From IMG/VR virus record IMGVR_UViG_3300020448_000003, positions 35,009 through 99,008 of that record: DNA of 64,000 bases; one strand, written 5' to 3'. The position numbers and the translations under genes are program-made. Each line of letters starts with the position of its first letter. The first letter of the stretch is position 1. Origin of the DNA: a virus. This document shows positions 30,721 through 40,197 of this stretch, piece after piece. A model generated the notes under the pieces. That model was not told the origin of the DNA. It searched no databases and was given only the letters and a program-made list of their open reading frames with translations.

Positions 30721-32356
30721 CATCCACACCTCCATAAACGTTATCAAGTAGATACTGATAATGTGAGGGGCATCCCTCTACATATTTTTCTACTTCAGCA
30801 AACCACTCTTTACGATCTGCTTTAACCTGATCTAAAATATCAAAAGGTTCCTGATTATTAAGTTGTATTCTATTTCCTAAATTTAATCCCATCCCTGCTG
30901 CAACATAATTCATACCATTCATATTAGATGATAATGGTTCAACTAAATCAAGAATTGATCCCATTCTTTCAAAGTTATCATTTACTTTTATGTTGCCATC
31001 AAATTCATCAAACATATAATCATTACGTTGTGTACACCACCTCCAATATGGATTGTCTGTTCTTGTAGATAGAGCATAGTGCATAGCAACAAACTTACTG
31101 AATCCAATAACCTCACGTTGTACATTATAATTGAACCACTGTCTTTCGATGTTGGTTATATATCCTCGTCTTCTGTTTAAAATGTCAACCAGACGTAATA
31201 CATTTTCGTGTGTGGTTAATAATCCTGTTGACTCTAATGGTTCAACAAATCCATATGATAAACCAATAGCAACACAATTAAGTTCCCACGCTTTTTCTCT
31301 ATATCCGTGCTTGATATCAATAAGTTTTATCTCTACTTCTTCTAAGTCAGCACCAAACTCTTCTTCAATATATCTTTCAAACTCTGCTCTTGTCTCTGTC
31401 TCTAATGCAAATCTACTTGACCAACAATACCCAACTCCGATCCTATTCCATAATGGAATATTCCAGAACCATCCGTTCTGTGCTGCTGTGCAATCTGTGA
31501 CATTGTGCATTAACTTTACACGTTCTTCCTGATTGTTATATGGAACTCTTGCGAAAAATGCTTTGTCGTTAGCAAGTATATCTTTAAATGGTTTGAAATT
31601 TATATTGTGTATTCCTTCAATTAATGCTGCCTTGAAACCTGTGCAATCAATGAATAGATCACCCTGTACACCAACTGTTTTCTTATCCTCTGATAATCTT
31701 ACTGCTAATTGTTTAATTTCTCTATTTGATGCTGCGGGTGAACCTCCTCTTTTTACATCTTTCACCATTCCTCGTACATCACCTATGACGTGAGTAAACC
31801 GATCTACTTCTGCCCAAGGTTCACATATATTAATTCTTAACCACTCACCAAACTTCTCTGCATCTAAATGATATGCTCTATCAGAACCAGGATTAAAATC
31901 ACCAAAGGCATCTGACTCTTTATTTTTTAATGCTAATTCTGTGTTGACAGTATTCCAATACTTTGCAAATGATATACCTTCATCATCGTTTGTAAATTCT
32001 TCTGGATATTTCTTTTTTAAATCAAACCAATCTTCAATACCATTTATATTTCCGTGATTAAAATTATATTCACCAAATGGATATTGAAATGTCTTTCCTA
32101 TATCAGCAAAATCTGTAAACTGAATACTATTTTTATATGTTGCATTACAATAGGGCATCCAATCTGAATCTTCCAAATCCAATGCCCTTAAATACTTGTT
32201 AAAATGTCCTAGAGTTGATTCTCCAACTCCTACTGGTTTGCTTTTTGCACTCTCAACTAATACTACATTAACCCAAGGGCATAGTTTTAAAAGAGCAGCA
32301 CAGGTCATCCAACCAGAGGTACCGCCCCCAACTATCACTACATTATTTACTTGCAT
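30704..32356 (-). CDS. FAD-dependent (tryptophan-type) halogenase
   Basis: The 550-residue enzyme has the FAD motif GGGTSGW (residues 10-16), the halogenase signature W-x-W-x-I-P as WFWNIP (296-301), the catalytic-type Lys in CNATYKNSIQF (K75, equivalent to K79 of PrnA/RebH), and the C-terminal EPLESTG (372-378). It should use FADH2, O2 and chloride or bromide to make a Lys-chloramine and halogenate an aromatic substrate. A partner flavin reductase is not visible. It is the first gene of an operon with DUF6065, heme oxygenase and six 2OG oxygenases. Confidence 0.9.
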   Translation of the reverse strand: MQVNNVVIVGGGTSGWMTCAALLKLCPWVNVVLVESAKSKPVGVGESTLGHFNKYLRALDLEDSDWMPYCNATYKNSIQFTDFADIGKTFQYPFGEYNFNHGNINGIEDWFDLKKKYPEEFTNDDEGISFAKYWNTVNTELALKNKESDAFGDFNPGSDRAYHLDAEKFGEWLRINICEPWAEVDRFTHVIGDVRGMVKDVKRGGSPAASNREIKQLAVRLSEDKKTVGVQGDLFIDCTGFKAALIEGIHNINFKPFKDILANDKAFFARVPYNNQEERVKLMHNVTDCTAAQNGWFWNIPLWNRIGVGYCWSSRFALETETRAEFERYIEEEFGADLEEVEIKLIDIKHGYREKAWELNCVAIGLSYGFVEPLESTGLLTTHENVLRLVDILNRRRGYITNIERQWFNYNVQREVIGFSKFVAMHYALSTRTDNPYWRWCTQRNDYMFDEFDGNIKVNDNFERMGSILDLVEPLSSNMNGMNYVAAGMGLNLGNRIQLNNQEPFDILDQVKADRKEWFAEVEKYVEGCPSHYQYLLDNVYGGVDDVQLP

Positions 32357-32376
32357 AATTAATTAATACCGTCACT

Positions 32377-32405
32377 ATTATATAGCAACTTTAACCAATC
32401 GTCAA
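32377..32405 (-). promoter_or_regulatory. sigma70 promoter of the halogenase/oxygenase operon
   Basis: Minus strand: TTGACG, 17 bases, TATAAT. It lies just downstream of the tail-fibre gene's stop and has no TGTCACA box. Confidence 0.75.
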
Positions 32406-32406
32406 T

Positions 32407-32925
32407 CTATAATTCTTCGTATGTACCACCCCAATTTGAGTATCTTTCCCAACAAGGATTATCTTGTGAACTCAATTTATTTGGTCTTGATGTGCTTGGT
32501 TCTACTGCATCAGACATAAACTCTGCTACTTCTTCCTCTGTCATTGTTGGGTCCATTGGTTCCTCAACATCACCAGGTCTTGTAGTGTTCTCTTTAACTG
32601 TCTTTACGTGCTGAAACCACTCTGCATCAGAAGCATTTAGGTTTTTACCAGCAGCGATATCTCTGTAGAGCATATCTAATTGCTGACCGATTTCACCATA
32701 TGCAACTTTACGAGTTGTAAGTGGATCTGCATAAGAGTCATCTCTCTCCACCCAGATCATATCGTTTGCTGCTGGACTCCATTCTAGTGTCCAACTATTT
32801 TTGATGTCATCAGGTGCATTTACCCACATCTGTGAACAACCACGACCAAGGAATAACTGATATTCCTCACCTGGTTCTACGATGTCAGCAACGTAACCTG
32901 TAAAATCTACTAACGCTTTTTTCAT
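32407..32925 (-). CDS. tail-fibre-associated protein, cyanophage type
   Basis: 172 residues. VAYGEIGQQLDMLYRDIAAGKNLNASDAEWFQHVKTVK (about residues 73-111) matches the helical DUF/chaperone-like domain found in many phage tail-fibre accessory proteins. The C-terminus is Pro/Ser/Glu-rich. It follows the adhesin in the same late unit. Confidence 0.6.
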   Translation of the reverse strand: MKKALVDFTGYVADIVEPGEEYQLFLGRGCSQMWVNAPDDIKNSWTLEWSPAANDMIWVERDDSYADPLTTRKVAYGEIGQQLDMLYRDIAAGKNLNASDAEWFQHVKTVKENTTRPGDVEEPMDPTMTEEEVAEFMSDAVEPSTSRPNKLSSQDNPCWERYSNWGGTYEEL

Positions 32926-32934
32926 AATAACCTC

Positions 32935-33735
32935 CTACTTGTAGTTGATGACTGTAACAACACCGTACTTACCGTTTGAACCACGGAAAGAACTGAAGTG
33001 ACCACCTGAACCACCAGAACCATATGCTGAGTGATCTTGATGGTTATGACTGAAGTTTCCTCCATTTGGCCAACCAGCAGCTACTGATCCACCAAAGTGT
33101 GAAGGTCCTCCTGTTCCTCCACCGTGAGCAGCGTGTGATTGTCCACCACCACCCCAGATGTTGATGTCTCCACCAGAACCATTTCTTCCGAGACCACCTG
33201 AGTGAGAGTTATTTCTAGCAGCACCGTGTCCACCACCAGCTGACATATATGGACCGAATGAAGATGATCCTCCATCTCCACCTCTATTGAAGTACCAAGT
33301 ACCTCCTCCACCACCACCAATAGTGATACCAACTGAAGAAATGTTGGCAACTGACATTACTCGTTCTGAATATCCTCCTGCTCCTCCAGATTCTCCGTGA
33401 CCAGCACCACCACCACCTCCACCATTAAGGCGAACGTGTATGTATGTAACGCCACTTGGTCTGTTCCAAGTTCCGTTACCTGTCCAAACTTGCATAGATT
33501 GGATATTTTCTGATGAAACCGATGTCCAAGACATTGAACTACCGTTGGTAGTTAAGAATTTGCCTGACTGTCCAGATACACTTGGTACAATCTGACCAGA
33601 TGAACCTGACATTGTTCCATTTACAGTCAAGTTACTAACAGTCAGGGTACCATTAGCAGTGATATTACCTGATGCTAGGGTAAAACCACCAATTCCAGAC
33701 AGGTCTCTAATAGATGCAACTTTGAGTGTACTCAT
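32935..33735 (-). CDS. glycine-rich tail-fibre adhesin
   Basis: 266 residues. The N-terminus (MSTLKVASIRDLSGIGGFTLASGNITANG) is the usual cyanophage tail-fibre start. From about residue 100 the protein is Gly-rich with blocks such as GGGGGGAGHGESGGAGG and GGHGAARNNSHSGGLG, which suits a polyglycine-II-sandwich tip like T4/T2 gp38 adhesins. It probably contacts the host surface. Late promoter TATAAATA lies 37 bases upstream. Confidence 0.7.
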   Translation of the reverse strand: MSTLKVASIRDLSGIGGFTLASGNITANGTLTVSNLTVNGTMSGSSGQIVPSVSGQSGKFLTTNGSSMSWTSVSSENIQSMQVWTGNGTWNRPSGVTYIHVRLNGGGGGGAGHGESGGAGGYSERVMSVANISSVGITIGGGGGGTWYFNRGGDGGSSSFGPYMSAGGGHGAARNNSHSGGLGRNGSGGDINIWGGGGQSHAAHGGGTGGPSHFGGSVAAGWPNGGNFSHNHQDHSAYGSGGSGGHFSSFRGSNGKYGVVTVINYK

Positions 33736-33771
33736 TTTTTACCTGATTATCAAAAATAATTTCCTAAAAAG

Positions 33772-33779
33772 TATTTATA
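33772..33779 (-). promoter_or_regulatory. late promoter TATAAATA
   Basis: Exact T4 late consensus on the minus strand, upstream of the adhesin gene. Confidence 0.75.
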
Positions 33780-33782
33780 ACC

Positions 33783-34640
33783 TTAAGGACCGAAGTCCCT
33801 CTCGTATCCAAATACTGTCCAAGAGTTGTTGTTAGCCGACACTGCTCTTACTATTTGGAACTCTATCTCTCCATATCCATTACCCATACCAGGTGTGCTA
33901 TTGTTCAACCAATATATCGTATGACCTTCTCCGTTTATATTAATGCCAGTTGGATAACCACTACCACCTTCGTTTCTTATCATTACTCTACAGTGTGACA
34001 TCTGCCCTGAGTCAGCAGGAACGTTATTTAAACTTAATGTGAAGTTACCACCACCATTCTTAGATACCCAAATATTACTACTTACTTGATAATCGTGTGT
34101 TATATTTCCGTTTGACGTATAGAATGTGACTGTTTCTTTTACAGCACCATAATGTAATTGTCCTGTAAATGTACCGTGACCAGAACTGATGTCAACAAAC
34201 TGTGCATAAGATAGGTCGTCGTCACCGATGATCATCCAAGAAGCATCTTGCTCAATAGTAACTGTATAACCTGAGTTAATCTGAATTGGACCTGCTGAAA
34301 AACCATTAGTGAATTGTACTCCACCATTTGCTGTAGGACCTACTGTTAAATTCTCTGCTATTGTTGTACCGTTTGTTCTAATTATAGATTTCTCACCAAT
34401 GGCAGGACCTCCACCACCTACGTCAGACCAACCTGGATTACCCTGTGCAGCATCTTGTTTGTATATCTGTGCCATATCTTCCGTAGTGTTATACACTACA
34501 GTTCCAAATGCAGGGGTACCCAACGCATTTACCTGTGACTGATTAAGTGGGGGTAAATTGATTTGTTCGGTTACAGACCACGCTTCAACTAAACCTCTAG
34601 TCGTAGCATTAATATTATTACCATTAATTAGGGTTGACAT
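33783..34640 (-). CDS. tail-fibre protein, 285 aa
   Basis: MSTLINGNNINATTRGLVEAWSVTEQINLPPLNQSQVNALGTPAFGTVVYNTTEDMAQIY is a typical fibre N-terminal region. The rest is beta-rich with short repeats. Role in host attachment is inferred from neighbours. Own late promoter upstream. Confidence 0.6.
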   Translation of the reverse strand: MSTLINGNNINATTRGLVEAWSVTEQINLPPLNQSQVNALGTPAFGTVVYNTTEDMAQIYKQDAAQGNPGWSDVGGGGPAIGEKSIIRTNGTTIAENLTVGPTANGGVQFTNGFSAGPIQINSGYTVTIEQDASWMIIGDDDLSYAQFVDISSGHGTFTGQLHYGAVKETVTFYTSNGNITHDYQVSSNIWVSKNGGGNFTLSLNNVPADSGQMSHCRVMIRNEGGSGYPTGININGEGHTIYWLNNSTPGMGNGYGEIEFQIVRAVSANNNSWTVFGYERDFGP

Positions 34641-34664
34641 AAGCCCTCAATTCTTCTATGTGAC

Positions 34665-34671
34665 TATTTAG
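34665..34671 (-). promoter_or_regulatory. late promoter CTAAATA
   Basis: Upstream of the 285-aa fibre gene. Its TAA is the stop codon of the 1191-aa gene. Confidence 0.65.
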
Positions 34672-37600
34672 ATAACTAACTCTCTAATGTGGATCACTGA
34701 TCCTGTTGCAGGGATCGTTCCAACTGAGAAATCAACAGCATTACCACTAACTGTGTAGTCTACACCTGGTATTTGAGCAACACCGTTTAAGAATACAAGA
34801 ATAGAATAGTGATTATGACCAGGTGATATAGCAAATGATGTAGTAGAACCGTTACCGTTATATACAACACCATTGTTGTTGTTAACAATACCAGTAGCAA
34901 GACTGTATTTATCAGCAGCACCATACTTACCAGTAACATCTAAGTCACCATCAATGAAAGTATTACCACTGATCTTCATTCTATTGGAAGCATCAGGTGC
35001 CATACCAATACCATAATGTGTTATACCTGAGAACCTTTGTGCTGTAATAGGTCCTGTATCAGTCAGTCCAAACTTATACCAGATACCAGTCTGATATATC
35101 CAACCAAGTGACTGACCATAACTCCAATCAATGTTATAGATAATATCACCATCGTTAAATGCCAATGCAGCATCAATATCTGGTTGACCTGTACCGTCAT
35201 CTTCTGCTAGGAACGTTTGCTTTAGTACGGTTCCATCATCGTTCGCATACGTCAACTTAATTGTTTGTATATTTTCTTGTGCAGTAATTCTCTTCTGGAA
35301 TGTAACTGGACCTGAGAATACAGATTCTAATTGGTTGGATGCTCCACCAATTACAGTCAGTTTATCAGTCAGAACAACTTCACTAAATGTTTGGATCGTG
35401 GTTCCCTCTTCACCGACAACGTTTAACTGTGCAATATCCTCGTTGGTAATCTGACCAGTAATCGGGTTAATAACCTGGTTACCAACGTATAGTTCACCGT
35501 CAGAGTTAACACCAGAGTAATATGCAACACCAGCAGATTCTTTCAACGACTGTGATAGTCTGACCTGTTCAGCACTTAGAACTTCAACCTGTGTAGATGG
35601 GAACGCTGTTGAGTAGTTTCCAGGTCCAAATCCAAGATATTCAAACGTATGACCTGATGCTCTAAGAATAGAGTAACGTCTAAGTTCACATAATATAGGT
35701 GCAACTGAGTTATCTACGTTTAATTTTAGTGCAATCTTTCTTTCTTCTTCATCACCTAATCTTGCTGTAACAACAATACTGTTAAGGGTATTAGATGTAG
35801 TATTATATCCTAAATTATTTTCTTGTTCTAATAAGAAGAACTGTGCAGTCTCTTTACTAATTGATAGTTTTGTATCTTCATTAGGTGTAGGTGATGCACC
35901 GTCAGTCGTTGTAACTTTACCAAGAACATCATTGTCAGCGACTGATACTGCTGGTGCAGGGTCAGCAACTGGATTGTCTCTATCAAATGTAGGATAAACA
36001 TCCACTGCATACTGTGAAAACGCAAAGTCATCAAAGTTAGATGTAGATGGTGATACTGAAGCATTAAGTATAGTTAGATAATAGATACCATCTGCTGTAC
36101 CACGTTCAAATGCTTGATATACTTCTACTTCATAGATGTAATATGTTTTATCAAATGCTGGTGAGTTTGTTTCTGATGATCTAGGTTGTACAACGAAACC
36201 AGTGATAGGTTCTCTAGGTATAGGGAAAGCATCCTTATCAAGAACATATCTAAATCTATAAATTCTATCCTTAAGGTCTCTTGCGTCGGGTACTCTTCGG
36301 ATGAATGTAGTAGGTGTAAATCCTAGGTTTTGATATTGACTGTTTGCAATCAAAGTTGTATATATGTCGTTGTTTGCACTATCAACCTGTATATACCAGT
36401 TTGATTGGTTTGTATCATACTTCAATGGTGATTCATCGTCACCAGGTGATGTACCTGTGACTGTAGCACCTGATGGATCTATTTTTGCAGAGTGTGTTGT
36501 AGGTGCACTTGCTCCTGCTGCTATTAACAATACGTTAACTTTATCTGGTAACGTGGGTGAGTCTCTTCTTGCTCCAACAGTATAACCCTGTATCTTTGAG
36601 GGTGGTTTTGCATTTTGATTTGTATATCCATACAAGAATAGTTTTGTTGGGTCTGCTGCTGCTCTTATCTTAGAAATATCTAAAGTAACCCAGTTAATAG
36701 AGATCTCTGGTACGTCTGAAATATCTTTTGGTGGTATTATATGTGTTATCTGTCCTGCTTTGTCTTTTGTAAATGATGCAGACTTAAATCCTGTACTTCT
36801 AAGTGAGGTGTTACCAAAGTTTGAGTTAGAGTTGGTAATTGATAAGTCACCACCACTCTTACTAAAGAAGTGATCACCAAATCCAACAGCGAACACAGAA
36901 ACGACCTGAATGAAAGCATCGTTTGATGCGAATATATGTCTATGTCTCCAACCTTTTCTATATTTACATAGTCCATTGATATGTGCACCTGACCCTGCTG
37001 CTTGTGCTTCATAGTTACCTGTTGATGGGTTATATAAAACGAAAGCACGGTCATCTTTTTGCAGTGATATACCAGTAAACTGTGCCACAACCATTGATTT
37101 GAAACCAGTGGCAAGTGCTCCATCTGCGTGCATACCGTTGATTCCCCATACAGAACGGAGTGAACAGTTGAACACATATGGTGATGCTGAGTCAACAGTG
37201 TCGATCTCAACTTTAACTAAGACGTTAGAACCTATGGCATTACCACTAGGTTCCGAACTCATTTGATACGTAAACTGGTTTCCCTGTGCAGAGGTAACGA
37301 GGAATGATCCATTATATAAATTGGAATCTGCCTCTGTTGGACCTGTTACACCAGAGATATTAACAGCAACACCCACAGAGAAACCGTGGTTAACAGGATT
37401 ATCCTGGATATCCACAGTAAACGCTGTTGCTGTCTGTCCATTACGTATGATTTGGGATACTCTAAATTCATCTGAAATAGGACCTACAATACGGTTTTCT
37501 TCAACTCTTGCTTGTAATTGGTCTTGTGCTATAGTTCCAGAGGAATCTGGGATTGTAGCGTATGCTTTTGAAATCTTCTGGTAATAAAGATCCAAGTCAG

Positions 37601-38243
37601 CACTATTTGCATATTCAAAGCAAGTTATTTTATGGTGAGAGAAGTTTGGTGCAACTGTATCTACAACGTCAGGACGATAGTAAACACCGTTGTTATCTCC
37701 ATCAAAGAATGACATCTGCCAAAAATAACAACCACCAGTCAATCTGAAGATTGCAGACGTAGTAGGTTCGTTAGCTGATGTGATACCAAGTGATGCTTGT
37801 AGTGTAGGATATGGTACATACTTTGGTATGATCTTAGTTCTTCTAAGGTCAGATCCAACAACAGAAACACCCCTTGGGCAGATAATACCACCGTTAACAG
37901 AGTTGAATTTGTATAGGATATTGTTAGGTGAAGTTAAATCAAAGTTTGTATTCTCATCAAATGGTGTGATGTCACCATATAATGCACTACCTGGTCTGTT
38001 ATCTAAAACGTATTCTGATGGATATAGGTATATACTAAATGCGTCAAATTCGTCATTAGAAAGACCAACACGATAAGAGAATCTAGCCACTTCAAGAAAT
38101 GCTCGTTGCAATGTCTTGAATGGTCTTAATGCCGAGTTACCTCGGTTATCATAAGCATCGGATGCGTCAAAGTCATCAGGGTTGACGTATATAATACGAC
38201 CTGTCCTTGATGTAATAATATTCTTTAGACGGGTTAATGCCAT
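34668..38243 (-). CDS. large virion/tail-fibre protein, 1191 aa
   Basis: The N-terminus (LTRLKNIITSRTGRIIYVNPDDFDASDAYDNRG) and PFKTLQRAFLEVARFSY match the start of the large pectin-lyase-like structural proteins of cyanophages. VNGGIICPRGVSVVGSDLRRTKIIPKY continues the parallel beta-helix pattern. The C-terminus ends in a compact domain (NGVAQIPGVDYTVSGNAVDF...) resembling the T4 gp12/gp37-type knob repeats. It is probably a long fibre or baseplate appendage. Confidence 0.75.
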   Translation of the reverse strand: MALTRLKNIITSRTGRIIYVNPDDFDASDAYDNRGNSALRPFKTLQRAFLEVARFSYRVGLSNDEFDAFSIYLYPSEYVLDNRPGSALYGDITPFDENTNFDLTSPNNILYKFNSVNGGIICPRGVSVVGSDLRRTKIIPKYVPYPTLQASLGITSANEPTTSAIFRLTGGCYFWQMSFFDGDNNGVYYRPDVVDTVAPNFSHHKITCFEYANSADLDLYYQKISKAYATIPDSSGTIAQDQLQARVEENRIVGPISDEFRVSQIIRNGQTATAFTVDIQDNPVNHGFSVGVAVNISGVTGPTEADSNLYNGSFLVTSAQGNQFTYQMSSEPSGNAIGSNVLVKVEIDTVDSASPYVFNCSLRSVWGINGMHADGALATGFKSMVVAQFTGISLQKDDRAFVLYNPSTGNYEAQAAGSGAHINGLCKYRKGWRHRHIFASNDAFIQVVSVFAVGFGDHFFSKSGGDLSITNSNSNFGNTSLRSTGFKSASFTKDKAGQITHIIPPKDISDVPEISINWVTLDISKIRAAADPTKLFLYGYTNQNAKPPSKIQGYTVGARRDSPTLPDKVNVLLIAAGASAPTTHSAKIDPSGATVTGTSPGDDESPLKYDTNQSNWYIQVDSANNDIYTTLIANSQYQNLGFTPTTFIRRVPDARDLKDRIYRFRYVLDKDAFPIPREPITGFVVQPRSSETNSPAFDKTYYIYEVEVYQAFERGTADGIYYLTILNASVSPSTSNFDDFAFSQYAVDVYPTFDRDNPVADPAPAVSVADNDVLGKVTTTDGASPTPNEDTKLSISKETAQFFLLEQENNLGYNTTSNTLNSIVVTARLGDEEERKIALKLNVDNSVAPILCELRRYSILRASGHTFEYLGFGPGNYSTAFPSTQVEVLSAEQVRLSQSLKESAGVAYYSGVNSDGELYVGNQVINPITGQITNEDIAQLNVVGEEGTTIQTFSEVVLTDKLTVIGGASNQLESVFSGPVTFQKRITAQENIQTIKLTYANDDGTVLKQTFLAEDDGTGQPDIDAALAFNDGDIIYNIDWSYGQSLGWIYQTGIWYKFGLTDTGPITAQRFSGITHYGIGMAPDASNRMKISGNTFIDGDLDVTGKYGAADKYSLATGIVNNNNGVVYNGNGSTTSFAISPGHNHYSILVFLNGVAQIPGVDYTVSGNAVDFSVGTIPATGSVIHIRELVI

Positions 38244-38264
38244 TCTCTAGTATCCTCTTGTTTC

Positions 38265-38271
38265 TATTTAG
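38265..38271 (-). promoter_or_regulatory. late promoter CTAAATA
   Basis: 22 bases upstream of the 1191-aa gene, minus strand CATCTAAATAGA. Confidence 0.65.
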
Positions 38272-38277
38272 ATGTCG

Positions 38278-40191
38278 TTATGGGTTGGGGTTTTGAGCAC
38301 CACCTTGTCCACCAGCAGCAGATGCGTCAGTCTGATTATAGTGTACTGTGTCGTAGTCACTTACAGTATTTTCAAAACCATTAACTTGGAATGATAAGTT
38401 TGCAGATCCAGCATATACAATTAAATGTGAGTTAGGACCTATCACAACACCTTTATGCTCATTAGTACCATTGGCACCTAAAGCATAATCATAGTAAATG
38501 TAATCCTCAGTAAGAAGATCGGTTGCACCAGTAACAGAAGAAACTGTTGCAGTTGTTCTATCTGCTCCTTGTGCAGTTGGTGTATCAACAAATGTGTCCG
38601 ACCCTGCAAATGCAGCAGAACCAGCACCTAATGTTACATAGAGTTTCGTGTCACTATACTTTGCAACATAACCATACTTACCACCTGTGACTGTACCAAC
38701 AGTCAGTGTAGATGTACCAATTAAGAATGTATCACCAGTGACCCAAGTACCTTTTGGATCGTAAACAAGTATCTCTGTAAATAATGGATCTTGAACAACA
38801 GTGATTGACTGTGAATAGTTAGTAACTGATGCTGTAGATGCAGTACCTTCAGCATAATAATATAGAGGGTTTGGTGTGGTAGATGTTGGAACTATTTGAA
38901 TCGTTCCGTTTGAACCAGCAGTACCAGTTTTAGTAACACCTGTTGTATATTCAGTACCAGCAGTAGGTGTTGCACCTGTACCTTCCTGTATATCAGAGAA
39001 TCTTAATGGTAAACCTGTGTTAGTTGAGTCAGACTGATCAAAGAGATAGGTACGATCAACATCCATTGAGAAACCAGAGGGATCAAGTTCTCTTCCAGCG
39101 ACTGTACCCCACGCAAAACCTGTGATGTACAATGCACTTGATGTAGGACTGAATTGTGTATCTACAGTTGCGTTTGTTGTACCACCTGTAAGTTGCTCTG
39201 CACCATCAAACCACTGAATCTGAACCTGTTGTCCTTGTGTCAATGGTGTGACTGTTGAACCATCAGCGTGTTGTGCATCTGTAGTTCCCCACTGTGCTCT
39301 TGTAACTGTAAGGTCATTACCAGTAACGTTAGTTACCTGTAAAACCTCGTTGTTAACACGGATCAATGATCCAGATACAACAGCAGTTCCATCTGTGACT
39401 GATAATGTTGTGTCACCAGCAGCGAATGGTGCACCTTCGTTTATAGTTGTAGTTGTAGTTGCTTCTGTAAATAAACTTACGTATTGACCTGGTTTGTGAG
39501 CAGCAGCACTTGTACCCCATTGTGCTCTTGTCACAGGAACGTTTGCTCCACCTGTTGTACCACTATAGAAAACTGGTGTACCACTGAGCAGGACTTCAGC
39601 GTTAGCAGTTCCATCTGATAAAACAAAGTATGATGCGTTAGCAGCACTAACTCCATCAGAAAACTTAAGGTTGGTTACACCTGTGCCAATGTCTGCTGCT
39701 TCTATTGTCATAGATGCAGTACCAAGACCTCTAAATGTTGCAGAAAAACTAGATGTTCCACCAGTAACAGTTTCACCACCTTGGAAAGTTCCAACTGCAC
39801 CAGCAACGTTACATTGAACTGATGTGGTTGTTAGAACCTTAACGTAGTTTGTGATAGTTGCAGTAGATATAACTGCGTCAAATAACTTTGCACTCTTTGC
39901 TTTGTCTGAACTGACAATTTCTAAACCAGGTGTGACTGTTCCTCTACTTACACCAGGTGCAATTTCTATTTTATATGATGATACTGGATTACCACGTGCA
40001 AACTTGTACGTGTTAGCATCCATTGTTAATTCTTGTGTATAGTCTTTGTGACCAATACGATATGTTGTAGCACTGTTACCTCTATCTGCGACTTGTAACA
40101 CCGTAGTTGCTGTAGTGTCAACGTCTGTAGAATAAAGGACTGATGCTGTAGTTGCTGCGGGGGCTAAAGCAGCTAGTTTTCCTGCTGTCAT
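38278..40191 (-). CDS. virion protein with internal duplication, 637 aa
   Basis: A beta-rich Ala/Thr-rich protein with a Gly/Ala N-terminus. Two copies of the block TRAQWGT-x-A-x-H (about residues 227 and 297) frame AAGDTTLSVTDGTAVVSGSLIRVNNEVLQV, so a module of about 70 residues seems duplicated. It lies between two fibre genes and probably belongs to the tail-fibre or neck apparatus. Confidence 0.65.
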   Translation of the reverse strand: MTAGKLAALAPAATTASVLYSTDVDTTATTVLQVADRGNSATTYRIGHKDYTQELTMDANTYKFARGNPVSSYKIEIAPGVSRGTVTPGLEIVSSDKAKSAKLFDAVISTATITNYVKVLTTTSVQCNVAGAVGTFQGGETVTGGTSSFSATFRGLGTASMTIEAADIGTGVTNLKFSDGVSAANASYFVLSDGTANAEVLLSGTPVFYSGTTGGANVPVTRAQWGTSAAAHKPGQYVSLFTEATTTTTINEGAPFAAGDTTLSVTDGTAVVSGSLIRVNNEVLQVTNVTGNDLTVTRAQWGTTDAQHADGSTVTPLTQGQQVQIQWFDGAEQLTGGTTNATVDTQFSPTSSALYITGFAWGTVAGRELDPSGFSMDVDRTYLFDQSDSTNTGLPLRFSDIQEGTGATPTAGTEYTTGVTKTGTAGSNGTIQIVPTSTTPNPLYYYAEGTASTASVTNYSQSITVVQDPLFTEILVYDPKGTWVTGDTFLIGTSTLTVGTVTGGKYGYVAKYSDTKLYVTLGAGSAAFAGSDTFVDTPTAQGADRTTATVSSVTGATDLLTEDYIYYDYALGANGTNEHKGVVIGPNSHLIVYAGSANLSFQVNGFENTVSDYDTVHYNQTDASAAGGQGGAQNPNP

Positions 40192-40197
40192 TTTGTT

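Noticed and set aside
33081-33350. 89-aa minus-strand ORF inside the adhesin
   Set aside because: It is a frame-shifted reading of Gly codons in the adhesin gene and lacks its own start signals.
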